Shown here: piece after piece, positions 9,355-17,889 of the stretch
Layout: each line of letters begins with the position of its first letter
How positions within the stretch are numbered: the first letter of the stretch is position 1
From: an uncultured Eubacteriales bacterium
GTDB lineage: Bacteria; Bacillota; Clostridia; Christensenellales; UBA1242
Direction of reading: 5' to 3'
Assembly (NCBI GenBank): GCA_949077035.1
Contig: CARUPR010000002.1
Span: 72,770-136,769 of the forward strand
Length of the DNA: 64,000 nucleotides
Program-made: the position numbers and the translations under genes
The notes under the pieces: model-generated
What the model was told of the DNA's origin: nothing
What the model saw: only the letters and a program-made list of their open reading frames with translations
The model's database searches: none

Positions 9355-9440
9355 ATCAAGTTTTTATATCTTAATCATCTTTTTATATCTTATCAACTTT
9401 TTATATCTTATCAACTTTTTTAGTTTAATCAACTTTTTTG
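9355..9440. repeat. imperfect 18-bp tandem repeat, about 4.7 copies
   Basis: The unit is close to ATCAACTTTTTATATCTT. Copies lie at 9355-9372, 9373-9391 (one extra base), 9392-9409, 9410-9427 (diverged tail) and a partial copy from 9428. The last copy supplies the TGA stop and final codons of the minus-strand ATPase gene, so repeat slippage could change that C-terminus. Confidence 0.75.
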
Positions 9441-12026
9441 CAATAGCTTGATAATTTTTTCTCTAAGTTTATCGAGTCGTTTTTGATTAAGTTTTATAAG
9501 CACCATTAAGATAATTGTCACAAGAATTATTGCAAAGAAAGTTACAAGCACAGTTATGTCACTTGAATATATGTTGAAAAGCTTTGGCAAAGCGACAATC
9601 GCTGTGGTTGTGCAAATTAGCGACAAGCCAACTGTTAAGCCCTTTAAAAGGGTGACAGGCCAGCATAGTGATGCTAAGTTTAAAAATCCTGTATATGTCA
9701 TTATAAGTATTGCAAGAGTAATATATTCGTCATGTAGCAGAAGCTCGCTTCCAGCATCTTGAGAATGGAATAGAGCCATAACAATCAAAACATTTATAAG
9801 CATAATTAAAGCTCTTGGCAGTGACCGCTTTAAAACTTGCGGCAGGAAGTTTCCACTGATAGGCTTTGTATTTGGCTCAAAAGTCAACATAAATGATGGC
9901 AAACCAATTATAAATCCTTCCAAAAGCATCATCATACTAGGTTTAAATGGATAAGGAAGATTTACAAATAGGGTGATTATGGTAAGAGAAATTGCAAAGA
10001 AGGTTTTCATTAAGAATAGCGAAGATGAGTTTTGAACATTGTTTACAACCTGTCTACCTTCTCTTACAACGGCGGGAAGGGATGAGAAATTGCTTTCAAG
10101 TAAAACAAGTTTTGAGATATTTTTTGCAACTTCGCTTCCATCAGCCATTGCGATAGAGCAATCTGCCTCTTTTAGTGCGAGGGTATCATTTACGCCATCG
10201 CCTGTCATTGCAACAACTTTTCCTTTATTTTTAAGTGCCTTTACTATTGTATATTTTTGCTCTGGTGTGACGCGGCCGAATACTGTAAATTGGTCAGCAA
10301 TTTGTTCAACTTCTTTTAAACTTACATTTTCAAGAGAGATAAATTTATCATGATTTTTTACGCCAACTCTTGCCGCAATTTTAGAGACTGTTGCAGGGTC
10401 ATCGCCTGAGATTATTTTTACATCAACACCATTGTCTTTGAACCATTGTATTGTTTCAATTGCATCATCGCGAATGTGTTCTTCAAGCACAATAAAAGCA
10501 AGAAGTTCAGCTTTTTTTCCGTTCATTTTCTTATCAAAAGTTCCGCCATCTTGTTCTGCGAAGGCAAGCACACGAAGTCCCTTTGAAAGGTAGTTTTTGA
10601 TAAGTTGTTGTTGCTCTGGGTCGATTGCACAACCAATTCTTGTAGGTGCACCTACAAAATATATCTTTTTGTTTGAAAGCTGTGTTATTGAATACTTTCT
10701 TTCTGATGAAAATTCGGCTATGTTTAAAGCGTGCAATTCATTGCTTCTGCCAAATTCTTGTATCATTGCATTTGAGGTTGAATTGGTGGTTTTTTGGACA
10801 TTTAGCACATTTGATAACAATTTTTTTATGCTGGATTTTCTTTTCTTTGAATATGTGAGAAAATCAACAACTTTCATAGTTCCGTCAGTAATTGTCCCTG
10901 TTTTATCAAGACATAGCACATTTGTCCTTGCAAGCATTTCAATTGAGTATAAATCGCGGACAAGTGTTTTCTTTTTTGATAATTTGACAACGCCTATTGA
11001 AAGGGATATTGTAACAAGAAGAAACATACCTGCAGGAATCATACTTGTAAGGGCACCGCTTGTATTGGTGATTTGAGTTTGAAGAGTTGAGCCTGCAAGT
11101 TTAAATTCTTTTAAGAAGGTCAGTATTCCGATTGGAACGAGTGCAACACCGATATATTTGATTAATCTATTTAAATCTTTGAAAAGATTTGATTGAGGTG
11201 TCTTAAATTCTTTTGCCTTTTTTGCCATTTGGTAGATATAATTATCTCGTCCAATTTTATCTACTTTTGCATAACATTCGCCTGAAACAATAAAACTGCC
11301 TGAAAGTAATGGTTTGCCAACAGATTTTTCAATAGCATTACTTTCACCGGTGAGTAAACTTTCATTTACCTCAACAATTCCGTCTACAATCACGCAGTCA
11401 GAAGGAATTTGGTTTCCGCTTGTAAGTTTTATAATATCATCTAAAAGAAGCTGGTCAGAGGCAATTTCATATTCTATTCCACCTCGAATTGTTTTGACAA
11501 GGGGTGTGGTCACAATAGAAAGCTTTTCAACTGCGATTTTTGCCCTTATTTCCTGAATAATTGCAATTGCGGTGTTTGCTACGATAACAAAGATGAAAAT
11601 AAGGTCTTTATAAGAGCCAACAACCAATAGAGCGACAGCAATAATCAACCAAAGCATATTAAAAAATGTGAATATATTTTTTAGGAATATTGAAGTATAT
11701 GATTTTGAGGATTTCACCTTTGTGCTGTTGACAAGATTTGCCTCCTGTCTAAGCTTAACTTGCTCTTCAGAAAGACCGGTTTTTAGGTCAACAGAATATC
11801 TCTCAACATTTTCACATACTGCAGGTTTTTCTTCCCTTTCTTTGTTGAATTTATTTTTAATACGCAATTTAAACTTTTCAATTATACCTTTGTTGTTGTT
11901 TAATCCTTCAATTGAATAAAAAAGAATGTCCAAACTATTATTGCGTGGAATTTTTTTGTAATATCTTTCATTAGTTTTTACAATTGCCTTAGGCAATTCT
12001 AATTCTTTAACTTTTTTCTTTCTCAT
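9429..12026 (-). CDS. cation-transporting P-type ATPase (CtpE-like)
   Basis: An 865-residue P-type ATPase. Motifs visible in order: actuator TGES (LLTGESNAIEKS), phosphorylation site LCLDKTGTITDG (Asp near 373), and the hinge MTGDGVNDTLALKEAD. About ten membrane helices are present. The N-terminal ~75 residues are Lys-rich and longer than usual. The M4 motif reads IPAGM where calcium and related pumps have PEGL, so the ion-binding Glu is missing. The overall pattern is closest to the bacterial CtpE/heavy-domain HAD-IC group, so calcium or another divalent or monovalent cation is possible. The substrate is not assigned. Its promoter (12044-12073) gives a leader of only about 10 bases with a weak AGG. 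Confidence 0.88.
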   Translation of the reverse strand: MRKKKVKELELPKAIVKTNERYYKKIPRNNSLDILFYSIEGLNNNKGIIEKFKLRIKNKFNKEREEKPAVCENVERYSVDLKTGLSEEQVKLRQEANLVNSTKVKSSKSYTSIFLKNIFTFFNMLWLIIAVALLVVGSYKDLIFIFVIVANTAIAIIQEIRAKIAVEKLSIVTTPLVKTIRGGIEYEIASDQLLLDDIIKLTSGNQIPSDCVIVDGIVEVNESLLTGESNAIEKSVGKPLLSGSFIVSGECYAKVDKIGRDNYIYQMAKKAKEFKTPQSNLFKDLNRLIKYIGVALVPIGILTFLKEFKLAGSTLQTQITNTSGALTSMIPAGMFLLVTISLSIGVVKLSKKKTLVRDLYSIEMLARTNVLCLDKTGTITDGTMKVVDFLTYSKKRKSSIKKLLSNVLNVQKTTNSTSNAMIQEFGRSNELHALNIAEFSSERKYSITQLSNKKIYFVGAPTRIGCAIDPEQQQLIKNYLSKGLRVLAFAEQDGGTFDKKMNGKKAELLAFIVLEEHIRDDAIETIQWFKDNGVDVKIISGDDPATVSKIAARVGVKNHDKFISLENVSLKEVEQIADQFTVFGRVTPEQKYTIVKALKNKGKVVAMTGDGVNDTLALKEADCSIAMADGSEVAKNISKLVLLESNFSSLPAVVREGRQVVNNVQNSSSLFLMKTFFAISLTIITLFVNLPYPFKPSMMMLLEGFIIGLPSFMLTFEPNTKPISGNFLPQVLKRSLPRALIMLINVLIVMALFHSQDAGSELLLHDEYITLAILIMTYTGFLNLASLCWPVTLLKGLTVGLSLICTTTAIVALPKLFNIYSSDITVLVTFFAIILVTIILMVLIKLNQKRLDKLREKIIKLLQKS

Positions 12027-12043
12027 AAAAATAAACCTATTTT

Positions 12044-12073
12044 ATTATACATTAATTTTTGCCCCAATGTCAA
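12044..12073 (-). promoter_or_regulatory. promoter of the P-type ATPase gene
   Basis: On the minus strand, TTGACA (12073-12068), an 18-base spacer and TATAAT (12049-12044). Transcription should begin about 10 bases before the ATG at 12026. Confidence 0.75.
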
Positions 12074-12091
12074 CATTATTATAAATATGAT

Positions 12092-12120
12092 TTGACAATA
12101 GAATAAAAAAAGATTAAAAT
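12092..12120 (+). promoter_or_regulatory. promoter of the CCA-adding enzyme gene
   Basis: TTGACA (12092-12097), a 17-base spacer and TAAAAT (12115-12120), followed by AGAGGT before the ATG at 12140. It diverges from the ATPase promoter 19 bases away. Confidence 0.75.
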
Positions 12121-12139
12121 TTTATTAAGAGGTATTATT

Positions 12140-13378
12140 ATGCTTTTCAATATTCCAAAATCATTGACTAAACTTGCTGAAATTTTTAATACAGAATTAT
12201 ATATTGTTGGGGGATTTATTCGCAATCAACTTTTGGGAATAAAAAATGATGATATAGATATTTGTTCTGCATTGACACTTGACGAGGTAGAAAAATTATT
12301 AAATGAAAGCGAATATACAATAAATATCAAAAGTCAGCTTTTAGGGACAGCCACTATCAGCAAGGGCAATGATAAATTTGAGTATACCACATTCAGAAAA
12401 GAGATTTATCCAAACAATGGCAGGCATACGCCAGAAAGTGTTGAATTTATTACATCTATAGAAGAGGATGCAAGACGCAGAGATTTTACCTGTAATGCTT
12501 TATATTATGACATAAAAAATGATAAAATGATTGATTTTTTCAATGGTAAAAAGGATATTGAAAAAAGGATTTTAAGGGCTGTTTATGACTGTGATGAAGT
12601 ATTCTGTCATGATGGTGTCAGAATTTTAAGACTTTTCAGATTTCAATGTGAACTTAATTTTAAAATTGATAGAGCAACTTTAGAAAGTGCATATAAATAT
12701 AAAGAAAATCTTAGTGATGTGTCTGGTGAACGTCTTGTTTATGAAATAACCAGAATTTTACATAGCCCTTCAAAATATAAAGGGCTTTCAAAATCAAAAG
12801 CTTATATGTCTGCATTAAATCATTTCAATAAAGGTGGGTTTTGGCATATTTTTGGTATTGACTGCCAAAAGTTGAAATATAAAATGGTAAAAAAGGTAAG
12901 TCATAAATCTCAGGGGCTGTTGATTGATATAGTTGATTCTGTCAATCCAATTTCGGTTTCATATTATCTCAATCTGATTTTGTCAAACTCATTTGGTCTT
13001 AGCAAAAAGATGGTTGAAAATTATATAAATATTTTGTCTGGATACTATGAAGCATTGAATAGACAGCAAAACAAACCATATTTTTTCAAATATTTTAATA
13101 ATTTCCCTCAAATTTATCTGCTTTTGATTCATAAATCAAAATATCTTGCAAATAAATATCAATTCTTTTATAAATACATAATTTCTCATCGTCTTATAAT
13201 GTCAACAAGCGACCTTAAGATAAATGGAAATGATATAAAGAAAAATTATCCAACAGTTAAGGCAAACAGATATAAGCCAATTTTAGAAAGTCTTTTAAGT
13301 GATGTTTTCGATGGCAAGCTTTCAAATGAAAAAGAAGAATTGATAAATGCTGTTGAGTCAAAACTTAAATATTTATAG
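12140..13378 (+). CDS. cca: CCA tRNA nucleotidyltransferase / poly(A) polymerase family
   Basis: A 412-residue class II nucleotidyltransferase that adds or repairs the 3' CCA of tRNAs from CTP and ATP. Visible: the opening VGGFIRNQLLG (usual form GGxVRDxLLG, so Asp is replaced by Asn), the metal-binding DDIDIC, and RRDFTCNALYYD (usual RRDFTINAL), followed by the neck region with DGVRILRLFRF. The C-terminal half is helical and poorly conserved, as usual. AGAGGT precedes the ATG and the gene has its own promoter. Poly(A) polymerase activity cannot be excluded from sequence. The one tRNA gene in the window carries an encoded CCA, so repair is a plausible role. Confidence 0.9.
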   Translation: MLFNIPKSLTKLAEIFNTELYIVGGFIRNQLLGIKNDDIDICSALTLDEVEKLLNESEYTINIKSQLLGTATISKGNDKFEYTTFRKEIYPNNGRHTPESVEFITSIEEDARRRDFTCNALYYDIKNDKMIDFFNGKKDIEKRILRAVYDCDEVFCHDGVRILRLFRFQCELNFKIDRATLESAYKYKENLSDVSGERLVYEITRILHSPSKYKGLSKSKAYMSALNHFNKGGFWHIFGIDCQKLKYKMVKKVSHKSQGLLIDIVDSVNPISVSYYLNLILSNSFGLSKKMVENYINILSGYYEALNRQQNKPYFFKYFNNFPQIYLLLIHKSKYLANKYQFFYKYIISHRLIMSTSDLKINGNDIKKNYPTVKANRYKPILESLLSDVFDGKLSNEKEELINAVESKLKYL

Positions 13379-13385
13379 TTTTTAA

Positions 13386-13418
13386 ATAAAAAAGAGGAAA
13401 ATTTTATCCTCTTTTTTT
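13386..13418. terminator. bidirectional intrinsic terminator
   Basis: AAAAGAGGA (13390-13398) pairs with TCCTCTTTT (13407-13415). T and A runs on either side serve cca on the plus strand and, more distantly, the minus-strand VanW gene. Confidence 0.8.
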
Positions 13419-13532
13419 GTTTTTATATTGGTGAATTTAAAATAAAAATTTTAGCGTTTTATTATTTTTTAATTAAACAATTTCAGCTTATTAATTCAAT
13501 ATAATAATCAAACTAAAATTTTAACCTTTTAA

Positions 13533-15044
13533 TCAAACTAAATTCCATTTTGATTTGGCATTTTTTTCATTTTCTTTTGTCACTTTTTGTGGTGAAATAT
13601 ATCTGACAGAATTGCTTGGCAAACTCATCCCTTCTTCAAGACTTGATGAGCCTTCAACAATGATTCCGTTTTGTGGAAGATATTTGTCATGACGTATTTC
13701 TTTTGAGCTTATTACCTTTCCTTCTTTTACATATTCAATAAATCCCTTTGATTCATATCCTTCTTGAGGATATTTTAATCTATAATATTCGCCACGATAA
13801 AGGACTTTGTTTTCATACTCGCCTTTATAGTCTGTGATGATATCATCTCCGCCGTGAGGCAAAATTTTGACAAGTTCTGCCCTTGTCTGCACTGTTAAGC
13901 CTTCCTCAAAAGGCTGTCCATAAATTTCAACAGTTGCAGTTTGTTCATCGCAAATAGTTTTTATAAAGATAGGGGTGTCAAGATTGTTTTTAAATTTCAA
14001 ATCGGCATATCCTTCGCTTACCATTGCATCAAAAGATAGAGGGACATAAGATGCAGGAAGTGTATGATGATTGACCTGCAAGATTTCTATATCTGAAAGA
14101 ATAAGGGCATTATACAGGGTGGTTGAAGCTTGACAAACACCTCCACCAACGCCATCAACATATTTTCCACCAATGATGATTTTGGCTGTTTTATAACCAT
14201 TGTCTTTGTTTCTTGTGCCTGTAATTTTATTGAAGGATATCTCTTCATTAGGCTCTATTATCATACCATTAAACTTTGATAATGCAAGTTTTACATTTGA
14301 TTTTCGGTCTGCAGATGAGGTTGAATAATTTGTTGAAAAAGAAGAACGCAATTTTATATTGTTTAAAAGTGTATCAAGGTTTTCATCAGGCAAAATTTCA
14401 ACTATAGGTATTTCAATTTCGTTTTCACCACCTCCAGACAATATTTTTGCAATCTGCCCAAAAAGGGCATCTCTGTTTACTATTTTCCCGGGCACAGCTT
14501 TGGTTTGAGAAAACATAACTGCAGAATTTGGGTCAAATTGAATTCCAGAACTTTTAGGCTGAGCTTCTATTTCATTGATGATAGATTCAATTTTTTCCTC
14601 AATGCCGCTGTAAACATCTTCAAAAGGGACAGAAACATAAAGTCCATTTTTTTTGATATTATTTTCTATCTTCTTTTTTGTAAAGATATTTCCTTCATGA
14701 CCATAGTTTATTACTTCGTTTAATGTTGGTTCTAAATTTCCGATAAAACCAAGCTCTTTGCCTGTGATAGACCAAGAACTTTCCTGGCTTTTGAGAGTTA
14801 TATTTAAACTTTCTTTATTGTCGCTAAGACTATTTAAAAGAATATTGTTTGCTTCCTTTTTTGTAAGACCAGAAACATCAATTCCATTTATATGAGTGTT
14901 TTGATAAAAGGTGGTTTTGCTGCTGATTGAATCACCAAAATAGAATTGGCAAAAAAGTAAGAGGCTTACTGCTATAAAAGCCACAGCAAGAAGCCAAATG
15001 AGAGATGCTTTAGATTTTTTAATTGTTGTTTCTTTCTTTTTCAA
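13533..15044 (-). CDS. VanW/YoaR-type exported cell-wall protein
   Basis: 503 residues from a TTG start at 15044, chosen because AAGGAGG lies just upstream; a longer ATG frame (15098) would place that ribosome binding site inside the coding sequence. A basic N-terminus and one hydrophobic helix (residues ~14-35) precede a putative peptidoglycan-binding domain (residues ~50-240, with INGIDVSGLTKKEA). The VanW domain follows, with ISFNKITG and the hallmark DGVGGGVCQASTTLYNA. The tail resembles a G5-like beta domain. YoaR-type proteins are thought to act at the cell wall, but their biochemistry is unsettled. The VanW name comes from vancomycin clusters; no other van gene is nearby, so no resistance role is implied. 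Confidence 0.9.
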   Translation of the reverse strand: MKKKETTIKKSKASLIWLLAVAFIAVSLLLFCQFYFGDSISSKTTFYQNTHINGIDVSGLTKKEANNILLNSLSDNKESLNITLKSQESSWSITGKELGFIGNLEPTLNEVINYGHEGNIFTKKKIENNIKKNGLYVSVPFEDVYSGIEEKIESIINEIEAQPKSSGIQFDPNSAVMFSQTKAVPGKIVNRDALFGQIAKILSGGGENEIEIPIVEILPDENLDTLLNNIKLRSSFSTNYSTSSADRKSNVKLALSKFNGMIIEPNEEISFNKITGTRNKDNGYKTAKIIIGGKYVDGVGGGVCQASTTLYNALILSDIEILQVNHHTLPASYVPLSFDAMVSEGYADLKFKNNLDTPIFIKTICDEQTATVEIYGQPFEEGLTVQTRAELVKILPHGGDDIITDYKGEYENKVLYRGEYYRLKYPQEGYESKGFIEYVKEGKVISSKEIRHDKYLPQNGIIVEGSSSLEEGMSLPSNSVRYISPQKVTKENEKNAKSKWNLV

Positions 15045-15181
15045 TTTTTCCTCCTTGACAAATTTTGTGTTTGTATGAAGATATAAAAGTTTTTGCATAT
15101 AAAGTTAGTTTTGCAACATTGCATAAAAATATACTTTAAGTTTTTTAGAATATTTGTTTATTTTTTTATTTATACTAGATT

Positions 15182-15913
15182 ATGGAAATGTCGAAAAGAA
15201 AAAAAATTTTAAGAATTTGTCTTGTTGTATTTATTCTTGCGTTGGCACTTGGGCTGATATATTTTATTTTAAATGTTACTGGACTTTGGGAAAAACTTAA
15301 CTCTGTTGAAAAATTGCAGGCTATTATATTAGAACTGGGTTTTTGGGGGAGGTTTGCTTTTGTATTTTTACAATTTTTGCAAGTCACTTTTATACCAATA
15401 CCTTCACCTATATTGATTATTGCAGGAAGCTTGATATATGGTCCTTTTGAGGCGGGTTTACTTTCCATTGCAGGTATTTTACTTGGCAGTGCTCTCGCAT
15501 TTTTCTTGGGACGGGTGTTTGGTAAAAAACTTGTTATATTTATGGTTGGCAAAGAAGCCGAAAAAAAATGGCGCGCATTTTTAACAAACTGCAAATATAC
15601 ATTTGTCCTTATGATGATATTGCCATTTTTCCCTGATGATGTCTTGTGCATGGTTGCGGGATTGACTGAGATGAGCTGGACATTTTTTATGGTGACACAG
15701 CTTATCACAAGGCCGATAAGCATCTTTTTGGTAAGTTATCTTTCAAGCGGTCAGGTAATTCCTTATCATGGCTGGGGACTTATTGTGTGGGCAATTATTA
15801 TTGTCACATCTCTTGTTTTAATATATCTTTCAAGCAAATATAATGAAAAAATTGAATATTTTGTTAAAAATATATTCAAAAAACGCAAAAATAATGGCGA
15901 AAAGATAAAATAA
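15182..15913 (+). CDS. TVP38/TMEM64-family (DedA-like) membrane protein
   Basis: A 243-residue polytopic protein with about six hydrophobic segments. The SNARE-associated/VTT signature is clear: FIPIPSPILIIAGSLIYG, then GSALAFFLGRVFGKKL and the PFFPDD stretch. VTT-domain proteins (DedA, TVP38) are linked to lipid carrier recycling and membrane homeostasis. TATACT at 15171-15176 ends only 5 bases before the ATG, so the mRNA may be leaderless, although the -35 is weak. A second ATG six bases in (15188) is an alternative start. Downstream is 180 bases of extreme AT sequence. Confidence 0.87.
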   Translation: MEMSKRKKILRICLVVFILALALGLIYFILNVTGLWEKLNSVEKLQAIILELGFWGRFAFVFLQFLQVTFIPIPSPILIIAGSLIYGPFEAGLLSIAGILLGSALAFFLGRVFGKKLVIFMVGKEAEKKWRAFLTNCKYTFVLMMILPFFPDDVLCMVAGLTEMSWTFFMVTQLITRPISIFLVSYLSSGQVIPYHGWGLIVWAIIIVTSLVLIYLSSKYNEKIEYFVKNIFKKRKNNGEKIK

Positions 15914-15970
15914 TAAAAAAATATATAAAAAATAATAAATAAATCAAAAAAAATATATTAATTAATAAAA

Positions 15971-16052
15971 AAATAATTAATAAATATGATAAAAATAATA
16001 AAATAATATAAAAATAATTAATAAATATGATAAAAATAATAAAATAATATAA
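15971..16052. repeat. 41-bp tandem duplication in very AT-rich spacer
   Basis: A 41-base unit beginning ATAATTAATAAATATGATAA occurs twice in direct succession with essentially no differences. The whole stretch 15914-16095 is made of A and T apart from a few G or C, and no frame or promoter is evident in it. Confidence 0.7.
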
Positions 16053-16099
16053 AAATTATTAAAAAAATGATAAAAATAATAAATTTAATTAAAAAATCA

Positions 16100-16255
16100 T
16101 TATTTAATATACAAAACATATCCTTTTTTTATCATAGATGGCAAGATTGAATTGCTGATTAAAATTGAAATTTCATTTTTATTATATTTTTTTGCAATTG
16201 TTGTGATGGTATCATCCTGTTTAACTATATAAATTTCATTAAGTTCTTTTTTCAT
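16100..16255 (-). CDS. 51-residue stand-alone LysM protein
   Basis: A short frame on the minus strand starting at ATG 16255 behind AAGGGG (7-base spacing), ending TAA at 16100. The product is a single LysM domain: IYIVKQDDTITTIAKKY matches the YxVkxGDTLxxIAxxY opening, followed by an Asn/Ile stretch and the closing MIKKGYVLYIK (compare iPGqxLyI). There is no signal peptide, so it may act in the cytoplasm or at the spore, or its export is non-classical. It diverges from the spoVB-like gene 60 bases away. LysM binds N-acetylglucosamine polymers in known cases; ligand binding here is inference. Confidence 0.75.
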   Translation of the reverse strand: MKKELNEIYIVKQDDTITTIAKKYNKNEISILISNSILPSMIKKGYVLYIK

Positions 16256-16315
16256 AATTTGCCCCTTTAGTATTAAATTGTATTCCTCTTTAATAAGATA
16301 TATGTGGAGAGAAAT

Positions 16316-17863
16316 ATGAAATCTTTATTTAAAACTGTTGTCCTAATTACAATCTTTTCCTTTTTGACTCGTCTTTTAGGTTTTGTTTTTAGAATAATTT
16401 TATCTCGAGTGGTAGGTGCTGAAGGTGTTGGATTGTATCAAGTTGCAGCATCAGTTTTTATGGTTTTGATGACTGTCATCGCAAGTGGACTACCCCTTAT
16501 AATTTCCAGAATGAGTGCAAGTTATCACGCAAATAATGAGAAAAAAAGAGAGGCATCGCTGATAAGTGTTGCTCTTATTTATGCAACTTTTTGCTCTGTG
16601 CTTTTGTGCGCCATTGTCTTTATTTTTAAAAATGTTTTTGCAAAACTTCTTACAAATGAGGGGTGTATTTTAATATTGATTGTGATGCTTCCAAGTCTTG
16701 TATTTTCTGCCATTTACAGTGTCTTTCGTGGTGCGCTTTGGGGCAGAGGAAATTATTTTGCTTTATGCGTAACTGAGTTTTATGAACAACTTGTGAGAAT
16801 TATACTGGGCGTTCTTGTGATTTCTTCAACATATTCAGCAATGAAAAATGCACTGAATATAGGTTGGACAATGACACTTGCCTGTCTGCTTTCAATGATT
16901 TATGTCATGCTTTTATTTTTCTATTATGGAGGGAAGCTTGGAAAACTTAAGAAGGCAGAATTTAAACCTCTTATAAGGCAATCGTCACCAATAACACTTA
17001 TGAGAGTTATTGGTTCTTTTGCACAGCCTCTAATTGCATTTATTATTCCTGCAAGACTTCAAGCGGTGGGTTATACAAGCTCTCAAGCTATGAGTTTGTT
17101 TGGTGTGGCAGTTGGTATGACTATGCCATTATTGTTTATACCAACAACAATTATAGGCTCTCTTTCGACAGCTCTTGTCCCAGACATTTCCACAGCCGTT
17201 GCACAAAACAATCAAAAACATATCCAAGAGCGAGTATCATCATCAATTTTCTTTGCACTTTTTATTTCGGCAATGTTTGTCCCTCTTTTTATTGGAATGG
17301 GCGAACAAATAGGATTGTTTTTATATGACAACATTATGAGTGGGACCCTGTTGCAGTCTTCTGGTTGGGTGCTTTTGCCGCTTGGCCTTACCAATATTAC
17401 ATCAGCACTTCTCAATTCTCTCGGTCTTGAAAAACGCTCTTTCATCAATTTTATGTTTGGCGGAATTGCAATGTTTATTTCAATGTGGGTGCTGCCGCCA
17501 TTCTTGGGTATAAATGCCTTAATTTGGGGACTGGGATTAAATTATTCTATTGTGTCATTATTAAACCTGCTTTTAATCAAAAGAAATGTAAAGTCAGACC
17601 TTAAACTTACAAAAAAAGTTCTGAAAATAATTTTGCTGATAATACCTTGTTCAGCACTCACATCTTTTGTTGTAAGCCTTGCCGAGTATGTCATGCCACT
17701 TTTCTTCACACTGGTTTTGGGCGGTATAACCGGTGTTGTAAGTTTTGCCTTACTTGCCTCAGTATTCAATCTTTTTGATTTGCGTGCCTTTGTGTGCTTT
17801 GCAAAAAAGAGATTGAATTTGCCAAAATTCAAATTTAAGAAAAAGTTAAAGAAGAATGTATAA
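16316..17863 (+). CDS. spoVB: SpoVB-type MATE/MOP-superfamily flippase
   Basis: 515 residues from the ATG at 16316; GGAGAG lies immediately upstream and an upstream in-frame GTG (16304) overlaps it. About 14 hydrophobic segments are spread over the full length. The N-terminal pattern (TRLLGFVFRIILSRVVGAEGVGLYQ) and the PLIISR stretch are typical of stage V sporulation protein B and polysaccharide-flippase relatives, which move lipid-linked precursors across the membrane, in SpoVB for spore cortex synthesis. The basic C-terminus (KFKFKKKLKKN) is cytoplasmic. DUF421 and DUF4363 genes follow closely, a pairing common in sporulating Firmicutes. The symbol is by family and the exact paralogue is uncertain. 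Confidence 0.85.
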   Translation: MKSLFKTVVLITIFSFLTRLLGFVFRIILSRVVGAEGVGLYQVAASVFMVLMTVIASGLPLIISRMSASYHANNEKKREASLISVALIYATFCSVLLCAIVFIFKNVFAKLLTNEGCILILIVMLPSLVFSAIYSVFRGALWGRGNYFALCVTEFYEQLVRIILGVLVISSTYSAMKNALNIGWTMTLACLLSMIYVMLLFFYYGGKLGKLKKAEFKPLIRQSSPITLMRVIGSFAQPLIAFIIPARLQAVGYTSSQAMSLFGVAVGMTMPLLFIPTTIIGSLSTALVPDISTAVAQNNQKHIQERVSSSIFFALFISAMFVPLFIGMGEQIGLFLYDNIMSGTLLQSSGWVLLPLGLTNITSALLNSLGLEKRSFINFMFGGIAMFISMWVLPPFLGINALIWGLGLNYSIVSLLNLLLIKRNVKSDLKLTKKVLKIILLIIPCSALTSFVVSLAEYVMPLFFTLVLGGITGVVSFALLASVFNLFDLRAFVCFAKKRLNLPKFKFKKKLKKNV

Positions 17864-17889
17864 ATTTTGCTTTTTGCACAAAATAAAGT

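Noticed and set aside
9355..9440. CRISPR-like array
   Set aside because: The repeats are contiguous 18-bp units without spacers and no cas gene is nearby; it is a simple tandem repeat.
13533..15044. Vancomycin resistance function for the VanW-domain protein
   Set aside because: The YoaR-type architecture is widespread in Firmicutes and no vanHAX or vanRS genes are present.
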